64,000 nucleotides of DNA from Glaciihabitans sp. (GTDB lineage Bacteria; Actinomycetota; Actinomycetes; Actinomycetales; Microbacteriaceae): assembly GCA_025464095.1 (NCBI GenBank), contig JAODMF010000007.1, forward strand, positions 1 through 64,000, written 5' to 3'. Shown piece after piece: positions 42,166 to 53,236 of this stretch. The position numbers and the translations under genes are program-made. How positions within the stretch are numbered: position 1 is the first letter of the stretch; each line of letters begins with the position of its first letter. The notes under the pieces were generated by a model. It made no database searches and was not told the DNA's origin. It was given only the letters and a program-made list of their open reading frames with translations.

Positions 42166-42705
42166 CTAGACCTCAGAGACAGTGATGCTCTCGATCACCA
42201 CTGGCTCAAGCGGCTTGTCGCGAGCATCCGTCTCCACTGCCTCGATCGCATCGACGACGGCCCGTGAGGCGTCGTCTTCTACGAGACCGAAAATCGTGTG
42301 CTTTCCCTGCAGCCAGGGGGTGGGAACCGTGGTGACGAAGAACTGCGAGCCGTTCGTGCCGTGGCCGCCGCGCTGGCCGGCGTTGGCCATGGCGAGCACG
42401 TACGGGCTGTTGAAGGTGAGCTCGGGGTGGATCTCGTCGTCGAACTCATAGCCTGGTCCGCCGATGCCCTGGCCGAGCGGGTCGCCGGCCTGCAGCATGA
42501 AGTCCTTGATGATGCGGTGGAAGATCACGCCGTCGTAGAGCGGGTCGGTGGAGACCTTGTTCGTGGCGGGGTGAGTCCACTCCTTGGTTCCGGTCGCGAG
42601 GCCGACGAAATTGGCGACGGTCTTCGGAGCGTGGTTGCCAAGTAGATTGACGACAATGTCGCCCTTGTTGGTCTTGATTGTGGCGACAGACGTGTGTGCA
42701 GACAT
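42166..42705 (-). CDS. ppiA: Cyclophilin-type peptidyl-prolyl isomerase
   Basis: 179-residue cytosolic cyclophilin with YDGVIFHRIIKDFMLQAGDP, GTNGSQFFVTTVPTPWLQGKHT and the catalytic Arg in FHRI. ATG at 42705 (MSAHTSVATIKTNKG) is preferred to the upstream in-frame ATG. The rhomboid-like gene starts directly at its stop codon, so a ppiA-rhomboid operon is likely. It catalyses cis-trans isomerisation of proline bonds. Confidence 0.95.
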   Translation of the reverse strand: MSAHTSVATIKTNKGDIVVNLLGNHAPKTVANFVGLATGTKEWTHPATNKVSTDPLYDGVIFHRIIKDFMLQAGDPLGQGIGGPGYEFDDEIHPELTFNSPYVLAMANAGQRGGHGTNGSQFFVTTVPTPWLQGKHTIFGLVEDDASRAVVDAIEAVETDARDKPLEPVVIESITVSEV

Positions 42706-42839
42706 GGGCTCAATTCTTGCATAGGGCATCTGCGTGCACGGTGTGCGGCCGCCAGAGCGCACTCAGTCAAGTGGCTTCCTCGAGAAAGTCAGGCATGACA
42801 GGATGGATAAGTTCGCTGCACCTAACCGATGGAGGATTC

Positions 42840-43436
42840 ATGGGACTGTCACGGAAGCGCCAGCGAGAACTTAAGCGCCTGAAGAACTCAGCCGGGGAAC
42901 TCTGGGGTGACCAGAAGGACCTCCTTGAGCACGCCAGCCATGTGGTGCGCGAGGCGACCCGCCAGGCCGCGAACTTCGCTCGCGAAGAGGTCGCACCGCG
43001 GGCACGCGAAACGTTCGACGAGCGGGTTCGCCCCGTCGTCGCATCCGGTCTCGCCTCGGGCGTCGCCGGCGCACGCTCGGTGGCCCACGCCGGCCGGGAG
43101 CGAATCTCGGACGAGGTTTTCCCCGCCGTCTCCGGAGCCCTCGCAAACGCGCTGGCACTGCTCGAAGTCGCCAAGGACCCTCGCGTGCGCGAGGTGATCC
43201 GGAAGGTCACCTCAACCGGTGCTTCCGCGGCGTCGAAGGTCAGAATCGCACAGCCGAAGAAGTCCTCGGGACCGGGCAAGTACATCCTGATCGGCGTTGG
43301 CGTTGTTGCCCTGGCCGGTATCGCCTACGCCGCCTGGCAGACGCTGCGGGCGGATGACGACCTCTGGATCGACGACGACGAGAGCCCCGAGGTCGAGGGC
43401 CCCGCCACCGACCCCACCTCCGACCTCACCCTTTAA
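42840..43436 (+). CDS. Hypothetical protein with C-terminal membrane helix
   Basis: 198 residues starting MGLSRKRQRELKRLKNSAGE, with GGAGG at 42831-42835. Long helical stretches (LLEHASHVVREATRQAANFAR, amphipathic, apolipoprotein/YtxH-like) are followed by one membrane helix (YILIGVGVVALAGIAYAAWQ, near residue 150) and a very acidic end (DDDLWIDDDESPEVEG). The family is widespread in Microbacteriaceae and sometimes mislabelled DNA helicase. A membrane-tethered coiled structure is all that can be inferred. Confidence 0.82.
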   Translation: MGLSRKRQRELKRLKNSAGELWGDQKDLLEHASHVVREATRQAANFAREEVAPRARETFDERVRPVVASGLASGVAGARSVAHAGRERISDEVFPAVSGALANALALLEVAKDPRVREVIRKVTSTGASAASKVRIAQPKKSSGPGKYILIGVGVVALAGIAYAAWQTLRADDDLWIDDDESPEVEGPATDPTSDLTL

Positions 43437-43498
43437 CACGAGTTGCCCACTTTTGTCGCTATTCGAGGCGGAATAGCGACAAAAGTGGGCAACTCGTG
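43437..43498. repeat. Perfect 28-bp inverted repeat, probable terminator/palindromic element
   Basis: Arms of 28 bases (43437-43464 and 43471-43498) match perfectly around a 6-base loop. They begin CACGAGTTGCCCAC and end GTGGGCAACTCGTG. The left arm starts right after the TAA of the upstream gene. It shares its CGAGTTGYC ends with the inverted repeat at 59921-59986. It would form a very stable hairpin between convergent transcription units. Confidence 0.88.
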
Positions 43499-43521
43499 TG
43501 GGTGGGGGGTGTGACTTGTTG

Positions 43522-43594
43522 TGGAGCCTAGGAGAATCGAACTCCTGACCTCCTGCTTGCAAAGCAGGCGCTCTACCAATTGAGCTAAGGCCCC
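43522..43594 (-). tRNA. tRNA-Ala (TGC)
   Basis: 73-base cloverleaf on the minus strand: acceptor GGGGCCT with AGGCTCC plus discriminator A, D-loop AGCTCAATTGGTAGAG, anticodon stem CTGCT/AGCAG around loop TTGCA with anticodon TGC, and GTTCGATTC T-loop. It is paired with tRNA-Ile 27 bp upstream. Confidence 0.97.
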
Positions 43595-43621
43595 GGGAGG
43601 AATCCCTTGTGGGGATCCCAG

Positions 43622-43695
43622 TGGGGGTACCAGGACTTGAACCTGGGACCTCTTCGTTATCAGCGAAGCGCTCTAACCACCTGAGCTATACCCCC
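43622..43695 (-). tRNA. tRNA-Ile (GAT)
   Basis: 74-base cloverleaf on the minus strand: acceptor GGGGGTA with TACCCCC plus A, D-loop AGCTCAGGTGGTTAGAG, anticodon loop CTGATAA with anticodon GAT, and GTTCAAGTC T-loop. It stands downstream of gyrB-gyrA-DUF3566, a common actinobacterial order. Confidence 0.97.
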
Positions 43696-43743
43696 TGGAG
43701 CAGATTCGAGAGTATCGCACCTGCAGCATTTCCCGTAATCGGG

Positions 43744-44151
43744 CTACTGGTTCGTGAAGCCAACCAGCAGTCCGCCGGTGATGCGCACGCTGAGGTTGTA
43801 CAACACGCTCGCGATGGCGCCGAGGGCGGTGCCGACCACCACGTTCAGTACGGCGACGACCAGGGCGAAGACGGCTACCTGCGGCAGCGAGAACGTCGCC
43901 GAGATGCTGAAGTTGGGGTCGTTGAGAATCGACTGGAGCAGGCCGTCGAGGTTGCCGAAGATGCCGGTCGACTGCAGCACGACCCAGATCAGGATGGTCG
44001 CGACGACTCCCACGATGCCGAGGGAGATAGCCACCAGGAACGACAGCTTTACGCTCGACCAGAAGTCGACGTAGACCAGCTTCAGCCGCACCTGTTTGGT
44101 GGCCACGGGTTGCTGCGACTTGCGCTGCAGCTTTTCGGCGACGCTACTCAT
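43744..44151 (-). CDS. DUF3566 membrane protein downstream of gyrA
   Basis: 135 residues. A basic N-terminus ([20 protein letters not shown]) is followed by two membrane helices ([21 protein letters not shown] and [22 protein letters not shown]) flanking a periplasmic loop. This is the DUF3566 family, which regularly follows gyrA in actinobacteria. The start overlaps the gyrA stop by 8 bases. Function unknown. Confidence 0.92.
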   Translation of the reverse strand: MSSVAEKLQRKSQQPVATKQVRLKLVYVDFWSSVKLSFLVAISLGIVGVVATILIWVVLQSTGIFGNLDGLLQSILNDPNFSISATFSLPQVAVFALVVAVLNVVVGTALGAIASVLYNLSVRITGGLLVGFTNQ

Positions 44152-46735
44152 CTATTGACTCGTCCTCTCCAGCGGGCTCGACAGCGGCCTCATCCAAGGC
44201 CGCGGGGGCGTCGAGCTCCTGATCCTCTAAATTACGTTCACTGTTCTTCGCGACTGCAATTATCTTGTCGTCGTCTGCGAAACGGGCGAACACAACACCC
44301 ATGGTGTCACGCCCCTTAGCCGGAACCTCGGCCACGGAGGAGCGTACCACCTTGCCGCTGGCAAGAACCACAAGTACCTCGTCCTCAGCATCCACGATCA
44401 ACGCGCCTGCGAGATCGCCCCGAGCTTCCTGTAGTTTGGCCACCTTGATGCCCAGACCGCCTCGGCCCTGAACGCGGTATTCGTTCACGCGCGTGCTCTT
44501 CGCATAGCCGCCCTCGGTGACAACGAATACGAATCCACTGTCTGAAACTACCGAAGCGTCGAGCAGTTGGTCGTCATCCCTGAAGTGCATGCCGATCACT
44601 CCAGAGGTTGATCTGCCCATCGGGCGCAGCGCCGTATCGGATGCCGTGAACCGGATCGACATCCCCTTGCGGGACACAAGAAGAACGTCCTGGTCCTCTT
44701 CGACGAGCATCGCGGAGACCAGTTCATCGCCCTCGCGCAGGTTGATCGCGATGATGCCACCGGTGCGGTTGGTGTCGTACTCGGTCAGGCCCGTCTTCTT
44801 CACGAGGCCTGCGCGGGTTGCGAGCACCAGGTACTTCGCCGCGGCATAGTCCCGGATGTCGAGGACCTGGGCGATCTCTTCCTCCGGCTGCAGCGCGAGG
44901 AGGTTGGCGAGGTGCTGGCCCTTCGCGTCCCGTCCCGCTTCCTGGAGTTCGTAGGTCTTCGCACGGAGCACGCGACCCGTGTTGGTGAAGAAGAGCAACC
45001 AGTGGTGGGTAGTCGTGACGAAGAAGTGCTCGACCACGTCATCCGCCCGCAGCTGCGCGCCCTTCACGCCCTTGCCGCCGCGGTGCTGGCTGCGGTAGTT
45101 GTCACTGCGCGTGCGCTTGACGTATCCGCCGCGGGTGATGGTGACAACCATCTCCTCCTCGGGGATCAGGTCTTCGACGCTCATATCGCCATCGAAGCCG
45201 AACAGGATCTCGGTGCGGCGGTCATCGCCGAACTTGTCGACGAGCTCGGTCAGCTCTTCAGAAACGATCTCGCGCTGGCGGGCCGGGGTCGCGAGAATGT
45301 GCTTGAACTCGGCGATCTTCGCTTCCCACTCGGCCGCCTCATCCATGATCTTCTGGCGCTCGAGGGCGGCCAGACGGCGCAGCTGCATGTCGAGGATGGC
45401 CCTCGCCTGCAAGTCATCGATGTCGAGCAGCTCCATCAGGCCTTCGCGCGCAGCGTCGGTATCGGCACTGCGGCGGATGAGGGCGATGACCGCGTCGAGC
45501 GCATCGAGCGCCTTCAGGTAGGCGGTCAGGATGTGCATCCGCTCCTCCGCCTTGCGCAGGCGGTAGGTGGTGCGGCGCACGATCACTTCGACCTGGTGGT
45601 CGATCCAGTGCGTGATGAACCCGTCGACCGGCAGCGTGCGCGGCACGCCGTCGACGATCGCCAGCATGTTCGCGCCGAAGTTCTCCTGCAGCTGGGTGTG
45701 CTTGTACAGGTTGTTGAGAACCACCTTGGCGACCGCGTCGCGCTTCAGCACGATCACCAGGCGCTGGCCGGTACGACCCGAGCTCTCGTCACGGATGTCG
45801 GCGATGCCGGCGAGGCGGCCTTCCTTGACGAGGTCCGCGATTTTCAGCGCCAGGTTGTCCGGGTTCACCTGGTACGGCAGCTCGGTGACCACCAGGCAGA
45901 TGCGCCCCTGCAACTCTTCGACATTGACGACCGCACGCATGGTGATGGATCCACGGCCGGTCCGGTAGGCATCCTGAATGCCCTTCATCCCGAGAATCTG
46001 GGCGCCGGTCGGAAAGTCCGGGCCCTTGATCCGCTCGATGAGCGCCTCGAGCAGCTCGTCGCGGGGGGCGTCCGGGTGCTCAAGAGCCCAGAGCGCTCCG
46101 GCCGCAACCTCGCGGAGATTGTGCGGCGGGATGTTCGTGGCCATGCCGACCGCGATGCCGACCGATCCGTTGACCAGCAGGTTCGGGAAGCGCGCGGGCA
46201 GAACGACGGGCTCCTGGGTCTTGCCGTCGTAGTTGTCCTGGAAGTCGACGGTCTCCTCGTCGATGTCGCGGACCATCTCCATCGCCAGCGGCGCCATCTT
46301 GGTCTCGGTGTACCGCATGGCGGCCGCGCCATCGTTGCCGGCAGACCCGAAGTTGCCCTGGCCGAGTGCGAGCGGATAGCGCAGGCTCCACGGCTGCACG
46401 AGGCGAACTAGTGCGTCATAGATCGAGGAGTCGCCGTGCGGGTGGAACTGTCCCATCACGTCGCCGACGATCCGGGTGCATTTGTTGAAACCCTTGTCGG
46501 GGCGGTAGCCGCCGTCGTACATGCCGTAGATCACGCGGCGATGTACGGGCTTCAGCCCGTCGCGCACCTCGGGAAGTGCACGCCCGACGATCACGCTCAT
46601 GGCATAGTCGAGGTACGACCGCTGCATCTCGAGCTGCAGGTCAACCTGCTGCACCTTGTCGTGGCGGTCGTCAACGACCGCCTTCTCGAAAACGGGCTCG
46701 GCGGCCCCGTCCGTGGGTTCTGTTACGTCAGCCAT
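44144..46735 (-). CDS. gyrA: DNA gyrase subunit A
   Basis: 863 residues. The winged-helix and tower region has the catalytic Tyr in [10 protein letters not shown] (near residue 140), the quinolone-determining segment [12 protein letters not shown], and a C-terminal beta-pinwheel with a GyrA-box (SQHRGGKG). It introduces negative supercoils with GyrB. No resistance change is evident from inspection alone. It is separated from gyrB by 54 bp containing a dispersed repeat. Confidence 0.98.
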   Translation of the reverse strand: MADVTEPTDGAAEPVFEKAVVDDRHDKVQQVDLQLEMQRSYLDYAMSVIVGRALPEVRDGLKPVHRRVIYGMYDGGYRPDKGFNKCTRIVGDVMGQFHPHGDSSIYDALVRLVQPWSLRYPLALGQGNFGSAGNDGAAAMRYTETKMAPLAMEMVRDIDEETVDFQDNYDGKTQEPVVLPARFPNLLVNGSVGIAVGMATNIPPHNLREVAAGALWALEHPDAPRDELLEALIERIKGPDFPTGAQILGMKGIQDAYRTGRGSITMRAVVNVEELQGRICLVVTELPYQVNPDNLALKIADLVKEGRLAGIADIRDESSGRTGQRLVIVLKRDAVAKVVLNNLYKHTQLQENFGANMLAIVDGVPRTLPVDGFITHWIDHQVEVIVRRTTYRLRKAEERMHILTAYLKALDALDAVIALIRRSADTDAAREGLMELLDIDDLQARAILDMQLRRLAALERQKIMDEAAEWEAKIAEFKHILATPARQREIVSEELTELVDKFGDDRRTEILFGFDGDMSVEDLIPEEEMVVTITRGGYVKRTRSDNYRSQHRGGKGVKGAQLRADDVVEHFFVTTTHHWLLFFTNTGRVLRAKTYELQEAGRDAKGQHLANLLALQPEEEIAQVLDIRDYAAAKYLVLATRAGLVKKTGLTEYDTNRTGGIIAINLREGDELVSAMLVEEDQDVLLVSRKGMSIRFTASDTALRPMGRSTSGVIGMHFRDDDQLLDASVVSDSGFVFVVTEGGYAKSTRVNEYRVQGRGGLGIKVAKLQEARGDLAGALIVDAEDEVLVVLASGKVVRSSVAEVPAKGRDTMGVVFARFADDDKIIAVAKNSERNLEDQELDAPAALDEAAVEPAGEDESIDE

Positions 46736-46748
46736 CTAGTTCTTTCGG

Positions 46749-46789
46749 TGATCGAGCATGTCGAGATCGAGTGATCGAGCTTGTCGAGA

Positions 46790-46791
<2 letters not shown>
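46749..46791. repeat. Two copies of a dispersed 20-mer between gyrB and gyrA
   Basis: TGATCGAGCATGTCGAGATC at 46749-46768 and TGATCGAGCTTGTCGAGATC at 46772-46791 differ at one base. The second overlaps the gyrB stop codon. The half-palindromic GATCGAGCTTGTCGAGATC type is, from my knowledge, scattered through Micrococcales genomes as an intergenic repeat. Confidence 0.8.
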
Positions 46792-48901
<2,110 letters not shown>

Positions 48902-48985
48902 TCATTCTACCAAAGAGAGGCACGTTTCGCGGGCACAGGAGGCCGTCTGGGGACTTTTTGCCGCCCTCCGGTGTGATTTGCCTTG

Positions 48986-49504
48986 TTAGCCGTAGGTATC
49001 GCGCGGGCCGCGGCCTGGAATTGCTCTCGGACCGCGTTTCCACGAGGGAGCGTTCGGTCCCTCGAAGCGCACCGACTGGATCCCCGCATGCGGATAGCGC
49101 AGCGCAATCTCGGTCGTGATGGTTCCCCGCATCAGCCGCAACTGCGTTGCCCAGGCCGTGGAGTCGCAGCGCACGGTCAGGACGCCGTCTTCGATACCGA
49201 CCGGTGCCGAGTGCTCAGCGGTCTCCGCGCCGGCGAGTTCCGGCCACGAGGCAAGGAGGTCGGCCTGGGCGAGCGGCGAATTCCACCCCAGCTTGGACGT
49301 GAGGCCCTCGAGCACGTCGTCGATTCCATGTGGGTCTCGGCCGAGACCGAACGGAACGCTCGGACCGCCCCGCTTCTTCTTCTCGGCGCGCTTGCGAGCA
49401 TCTCCCGTGCGCAGGCCGCCTTCGCCGAAGACACGTCGAAACCGCAGGTACACGGCGACGTGCTCGGCCAGTGGTTCCGGCTGCTCCGGCTCGCGGGTTG
49501 TCAT
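48986..49504 (-). CDS. dciA: DciA-like DUF721 protein
   Basis: 172 residues with the DUF721 core (LAQADLLASWPELAGAETAEHSAPVG and TVRCDSTAWATQLRLM, separate stretches, residues about 80-135). DciA proteins load or operate replicative helicase DnaB in bacteria lacking DnaC. It sits between recF and gyrB as usual in actinobacteria and starts within the recF stop (ATGA). A disordered Lys/Arg-rich N-terminal half precedes the core. Confidence 0.88.
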   Translation of the reverse strand: MTTREPEQPEPLAEHVAVYLRFRRVFGEGGLRTGDARKRAEKKKRGGPSVPFGLGRDPHGIDDVLEGLTSKLGWNSPLAQADLLASWPELAGAETAEHSAPVGIEDGVLTVRCDSTAWATQLRLMRGTITTEIALRYPHAGIQSVRFEGPNAPSWKRGPRAIPGRGPRDTYG

Positions 49505-50805
49505 TCGGCCACTCCGGTCGGGGCGGCGACTGGGCCGCCGGCATCGGTTTGTTCGGAATCTGTCTCGTCTGTATCTGTCGCGTCCACGTTCTTGTCGTCC
49601 GCGTTCTTGTCGTCCGCGTTCTTGGTGTCCGCGTTCTTGTCATCCGGACCGAGGATGCGCCCGGCGCGAATTCGAACGACGTGCGCGGCCAGCTGGCTGG
49701 GGACATCCTCGAATACCGCCGCGGTAATCAGCACCTGCTCGAAGCCGTCGACGGCGTCAGCGAGCCGGGCCCGCCGAGACACATCGAGTTCTGCGAAGAC
49801 ATCGTCGAGAATCAGCACCGGATCGCCGGCACTTGACTCCCGCCGCAATACCGCCGCGGAGGCGAGCTTCAACGACAGGGCAAAGGACCACGACTCGCCG
49901 TGGCTCGCGTACCCTCGCGCGGGCAGGTCGTTGAGCATGAGGATGAGATCGTCACGATGTGGCCCGACTAGTGTGATGCCGCGGTCGAGTTCACTCCGGC
50001 GAAGCCGGTCGAGCGCTGAGCGGAATTCGACGGCAACCTGTTCCGCCGTCAGGCGGTCGCCGCGCACAACCGCCGCGGCATCCGAATCCTCGTCGTCCGC
50101 GGTGGTGGCCAGAACACTCAGGTAGCTGGCGAGCGTCGCGGTCTGGTTCTCGCCCGCGATTGCGGAGTAGGCCCGCGCCACCTCCGGGAGCAACTCGGCG
50201 ACCAGGTCGGCGCGAGCCTCGATCAGTTCCGAGCCGAGCGCGACCAGGCGTTCGTCCCAGATTTCGAGAGTGCCCAGCTGGTTGCCACGAACCCCGGATG
50301 CCCGCGCGCTTTTCAACAGTGAATTGCGCTGCTTGAGTACGCGGTCGTAATCCGCCTGCACGCCCGACATGCGGGGAGTCCGAAGTACCAGGAGTTCGTC
50401 GAGAAATCGCCGCCGTCCGGATGGCTCCCCGCGCACCAGCGCTAAATCCTCCGGCGCGAACAGCACGCTCGAGAAATACCGCGGCAGCTCGCGCGTCTTG
50501 ATCACCGACCGGTTAATCTGAGCGCGGTTGGCACCCGTGCGGTTGAGCTGCACCTCGGCAAGGATCGAGCGATCCCCGTGCTCGAGCCGCGCGCGCACGA
50601 TCGCGGCATCCTGTCCCGTGCGGATCATGGCGTGATCGGTCGAGACCCGATGCGATCCGAGCGTGCTCAGGTAGCCGAGCGCCTCAACGAGATTCGTCTT
50701 GCCCTGGCCGTTGCTGCCAACGAACAGGTTGGGCCCGGCGTGGAAATCCACCTCGGCGGAATCGTAATTCCGAAAGTCCGCAAGGCTGAGGTGGGTGACT
50801 CTCAC
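49501..50805 (-). CDS. recF: DNA repair and replication protein RecF, with repeat-bearing C-terminal tail
   Basis: 434-residue SMC-like ATPase: Walker A GSNGQGKTNLVEAL (about residues 33-46), signature GYASHGESWSFALSL and Walker B PVLILDDVFAELD. It helps load RecA at gaps. Odd point: after the conserved end near residue 387 there is a 47-residue acidic tail with four tandem D-D/T-K-N-A/V units encoded by 15-base repeats. Typical RecF proteins end without it. It overlaps dciA by ATGA. Confidence 0.96.
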   Translation of the reverse strand: MRVTHLSLADFRNYDSAEVDFHAGPNLFVGSNGQGKTNLVEALGYLSTLGSHRVSTDHAMIRTGQDAAIVRARLEHGDRSILAEVQLNRTGANRAQINRSVIKTRELPRYFSSVLFAPEDLALVRGEPSGRRRFLDELLVLRTPRMSGVQADYDRVLKQRNSLLKSARASGVRGNQLGTLEIWDERLVALGSELIEARADLVAELLPEVARAYSAIAGENQTATLASYLSVLATTADDEDSDAAAVVRGDRLTAEQVAVEFRSALDRLRRSELDRGITLVGPHRDDLILMLNDLPARGYASHGESWSFALSLKLASAAVLRRESSAGDPVLILDDVFAELDVSRRARLADAVDGFEQVLITAAVFEDVPSQLAAHVVRIRAGRILGPDDKNADTKNADDKNADDKNVDATDTDETDSEQTDAGGPVAAPTGVAE

Positions 50806-50806
50806 G

Positions 50807-51697
50807 TCAACTCTTGCGAACCGCGTGCCCGCCGAACTGGTTGCGAAGGGCAGCGACCGCCTTCATCGACGGTGACGCGCCTTCCCCCTGGCGCGAGACG
50901 AAACGAGCAAAAATGGATGCGCTGATCGTCGGCACCGGAACGGCGTTGTTGAGCGCCTCCTCGACCGTCCAGCGGCCTTCGCCGGAATCCTCGACGTAGC
51001 CTTCGATCGCCTTGAATTCCGGGTCTTCCTCGAGAGCCTTGACGAGGAGTTCGAGCAGCCAGGACCGTACGACGGTTCCGCGCTCCCACGCCTTGAACGT
51101 GCCGGTGACGTCCTTGATCAGCTCGGTCTTCGCACTCATCAGTTCGTAGCCCTCGGCCCAGGCCTGCATGATGGCGTACTCGATGCCGTTGTGCACCATC
51201 TTCGCGTAGTGCCCGGCGCCGATCTCACCGGCGTGCACGAATCCTTCTTCCCGCGGGCCCTCGGGCCGAAGCGCATCGAAGATCGGCATAGCGAGCTCGA
51301 TGTCGTCCCTGTTGCCGCCGGCCATGAGGCCGTAGCCGTTCTCGAGACCCCAGACTCCGCCGGAAACACCGCAGTCGACGTAGTGGATTCCCTTGGCCTG
51401 CACCTCAGCCGCGTGGATGAAGTCTTCGCTGAACCGAGAGTTACCGCCGTCGATGATGAGGTCGCCCTCCTCGAGAACTCCGGCCAGCTCGGTGATGACG
51501 TCGGAGGTGATCTTGCCCGACGGGACCATTACCCAGACGATGCGGGGCGTGGGAAGAGCCGCGGCGAGATCCGCCAGGGTCGCGACATCCGTTACGGCCG
51601 TGTTGGGGTCATAGCCGGTGACCTCGATGTTGGCCTTTCGGAGACGGGCCCGCATGTTGTTGCCCATTTTGCCGAGACCGACGAGACCGATGTGCAT
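50807..51697 (-). CDS. gnd: 6-phosphogluconate dehydrogenase, short NAD-type
   Basis: 296 residues: the Rossmann start MHIGLVGLGKMGNNM, VSGGVWGLENGYGLMAGG and GAGHYAKMVHNGIEYAIMQA with the catalytic Lys. Its length of about 300 fits the short decarboxylating enzymes (GntZ/YqeC type) rather than the 470-residue form. It converts 6-phosphogluconate to ribulose-5-phosphate. Its place between dnaN and recF is normal in Microbacteriaceae and relatives. Confidence 0.94.
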   Translation of the reverse strand: MHIGLVGLGKMGNNMRARLRKANIEVTGYDPNTAVTDVATLADLAAALPTPRIVWVMVPSGKITSDVITELAGVLEEGDLIIDGGNSRFSEDFIHAAEVQAKGIHYVDCGVSGGVWGLENGYGLMAGGNRDDIELAMPIFDALRPEGPREEGFVHAGEIGAGHYAKMVHNGIEYAIMQAWAEGYELMSAKTELIKDVTGTFKAWERGTVVRSWLLELLVKALEEDPEFKAIEGYVEDSGEGRWTVEEALNNAVPVPTISASIFARFVSRQGEGASPSMKAVAALRNQFGGHAVRKS

Positions 51698-51724
51698 GCA
51701 TGTTTCCTTTGAACGTGGGTGGAT

Positions 51725-52870
51725 CTAGCGCAGCAACAGGTTCGGCTGCAGCAGGTACTTGTAGTTATCGGCGCCGGCCTGGTCCTTGGATGACTGGCTC
51801 GTGATGAGCACCGGACCGGGCTTGTTCGGGTTCTCGGTCTTGGTGAACGAGATCCGCACGAACTCGGAGTGCACGGCTCCGAGGCCGTCGAGAAGAAACT
51901 GCGGCTTGAGCGACACCACCGTGTCACCGCCGGTGAGAAAAGCGTCGATGGTCTCTGACGCCTGGGCCTGCTCCGAACCGATTGCCTCGAGGGTGAGCCC
52001 GTCGATCGAGAATGTGAAGCGAAGCGCGGCTTCGCGCTCGAGCACGAGGGACACCCGCCGAGTCGCTTCGATCAGTTCCGCGGTGTTGATGACCGCGTAG
52101 TTGTCGACGGTCTCCGGAAAAAGACGCTTCACGGGCGGAAAGTTGCCCTTGATCAGCAATGAAGTCACGGTGCGCTTCTCCGCCTGGAAGGCGATAAGTT
52201 CGCGTTCGTCGGTGCTCGTGATTGCGACGGAGATCGAACCGCTGTGACCAAAGGTCTTACCGATTTCGGTAAGCGTGCGCGCAGGGACCAGGGCCGTGAG
52301 GGTGTCGGTGATTGAATCGGCGCCCTCCCACTCAATCTCGCGAACCGCGACGCGATACCGGTCTGTCGCGACAAGAGAAAGGCTCGTTTTCGATACCTCG
52401 AGTTGAACGCCCGTTATCACGGGAGTTACATCATCCCTGGATGCCGCAACGGCCACCTGGGCGACCGCATTAGCGAACGCCTCGGCGGGCAAAAAGCCGG
52501 AGCTCGCGGAGATCTGCGGCAGTGTCGGGTACTCCTCGACGGGCATGCTCAGGAGTGTGAATTGTGCCGAGCCACAGCTGACGGTGATTCGTGACTCTTC
52601 CGTTGCGAACTTGACCGGTGCAGCCGGAAGCCGGCTCGCAATTTCTGCGAGTAACCGGCCGGAGACGAGGATGCGGCCCTGCTCTTCGACCTCGGCCGCG
52701 ATTTCGGTCTGCGCCGATACCTCGTAGTCGAAGGACGACAGGGTGAGACCGGAGGCGGTTGTCTCAATGAGCACGCCGCTGAGGATGGGAAGCGTGGTGC
52801 GCTGGGGCAGGAGTTTCACCGCAAACGAGACAGCCTCACTGAAGACGTCTCTGTTGACCTGGAACTTCAC
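51725..52870 (-). CDS. dnaN: DNA polymerase III sliding clamp, beta subunit
   Basis: 381 residues with three clamp domains, starting MKFQVNRDVFSEAVSFAVKL and including LPILSGVLIE, GRLLAEIASRLP and ending KYLLQPNLLLR. A GGGG-rich ribosome site lies just upstream. It tethers the polymerase and is the likely partner of NucS encoded at 5.4 kb. It is transcribed away from oriC. Confidence 0.98.
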   Translation of the reverse strand: MKFQVNRDVFSEAVSFAVKLLPQRTTLPILSGVLIETTASGLTLSSFDYEVSAQTEIAAEVEEQGRILVSGRLLAEIASRLPAAPVKFATEESRITVSCGSAQFTLLSMPVEEYPTLPQISASSGFLPAEAFANAVAQVAVAASRDDVTPVITGVQLEVSKTSLSLVATDRYRVAVREIEWEGADSITDTLTALVPARTLTEIGKTFGHSGSISVAITSTDERELIAFQAEKRTVTSLLIKGNFPPVKRLFPETVDNYAVINTAELIEATRRVSLVLEREAALRFTFSIDGLTLEAIGSEQAQASETIDAFLTGGDTVVSLKPQFLLDGLGAVHSEFVRISFTKTENPNKPGPVLITSQSSKDQAGADNYKYLLQPNLLLR

Positions 52871-53236
52871 GGGTTCACCCCTCTAGGCGTCTCAATGTGA
52901 GTGGGACTGGCCGATTAATACTGGCACAGCGCGACCGGCACGCAGCCCCCAAGGTTATCTCTCCCCATTAATCGAATTAAAGAGATCACATTCTTAACCG
53001 GTGTGGGAACTGTTGGTAACTCTGCGCATGCCAGTCGCGGCATGGGAACTACAACAGTGTGAGATGTGAGCGCCGTGTGGAATGTATGGGGAGACTGCGT
53101 CGAGCGGTTCGTGTAGTTCCGAGCAGAATCCACAGTTTTTGGATATTGATCAACATGGCCTGCGGCGCGTCCCGCAAGTTATCCACAGGTTATACACACT
53201 GTGGGAAGCGCCCCCTTTGGGGGGCGTGGACGGCGC
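52871..53236. other. oriC: Origin of replication region oriC (dnaN-dnaA intergenic)
   Basis: 366 bp between dnaN and dnaA. DnaA boxes: TTATCCACA at 53179-53187 and TTATACACA at 53190-53198. Looser matches are GAATCCACA (53126-53134) and TGTGGAATG (53076-53084). An AT-rich stretch (CCATTAATCGAATTAAAGAG, 52966-52985) could be the unwinding element. The gene order around it is that of actinobacterial origins. Box strengths were judged by eye. Confidence 0.85.
53209..53226 (-). terminator. Hairpin after dnaA
   Basis: CGCCCCC (53209-53215) pairs with GGGGGCG (53220-53226), loop four bases, starting 11 bp beyond the dnaA stop on the minus strand. It is a GC-rich stem without a T-tract, of a kind common as a terminator in high-GC genomes. 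Confidence 0.5.

Noticed and set aside
44912..46411. 499-codon plus-strand frame inside gyrA
   Set aside because: It is antisense to a complete, conserved gyrase gene. Long antisense frames are expected from high GC content.
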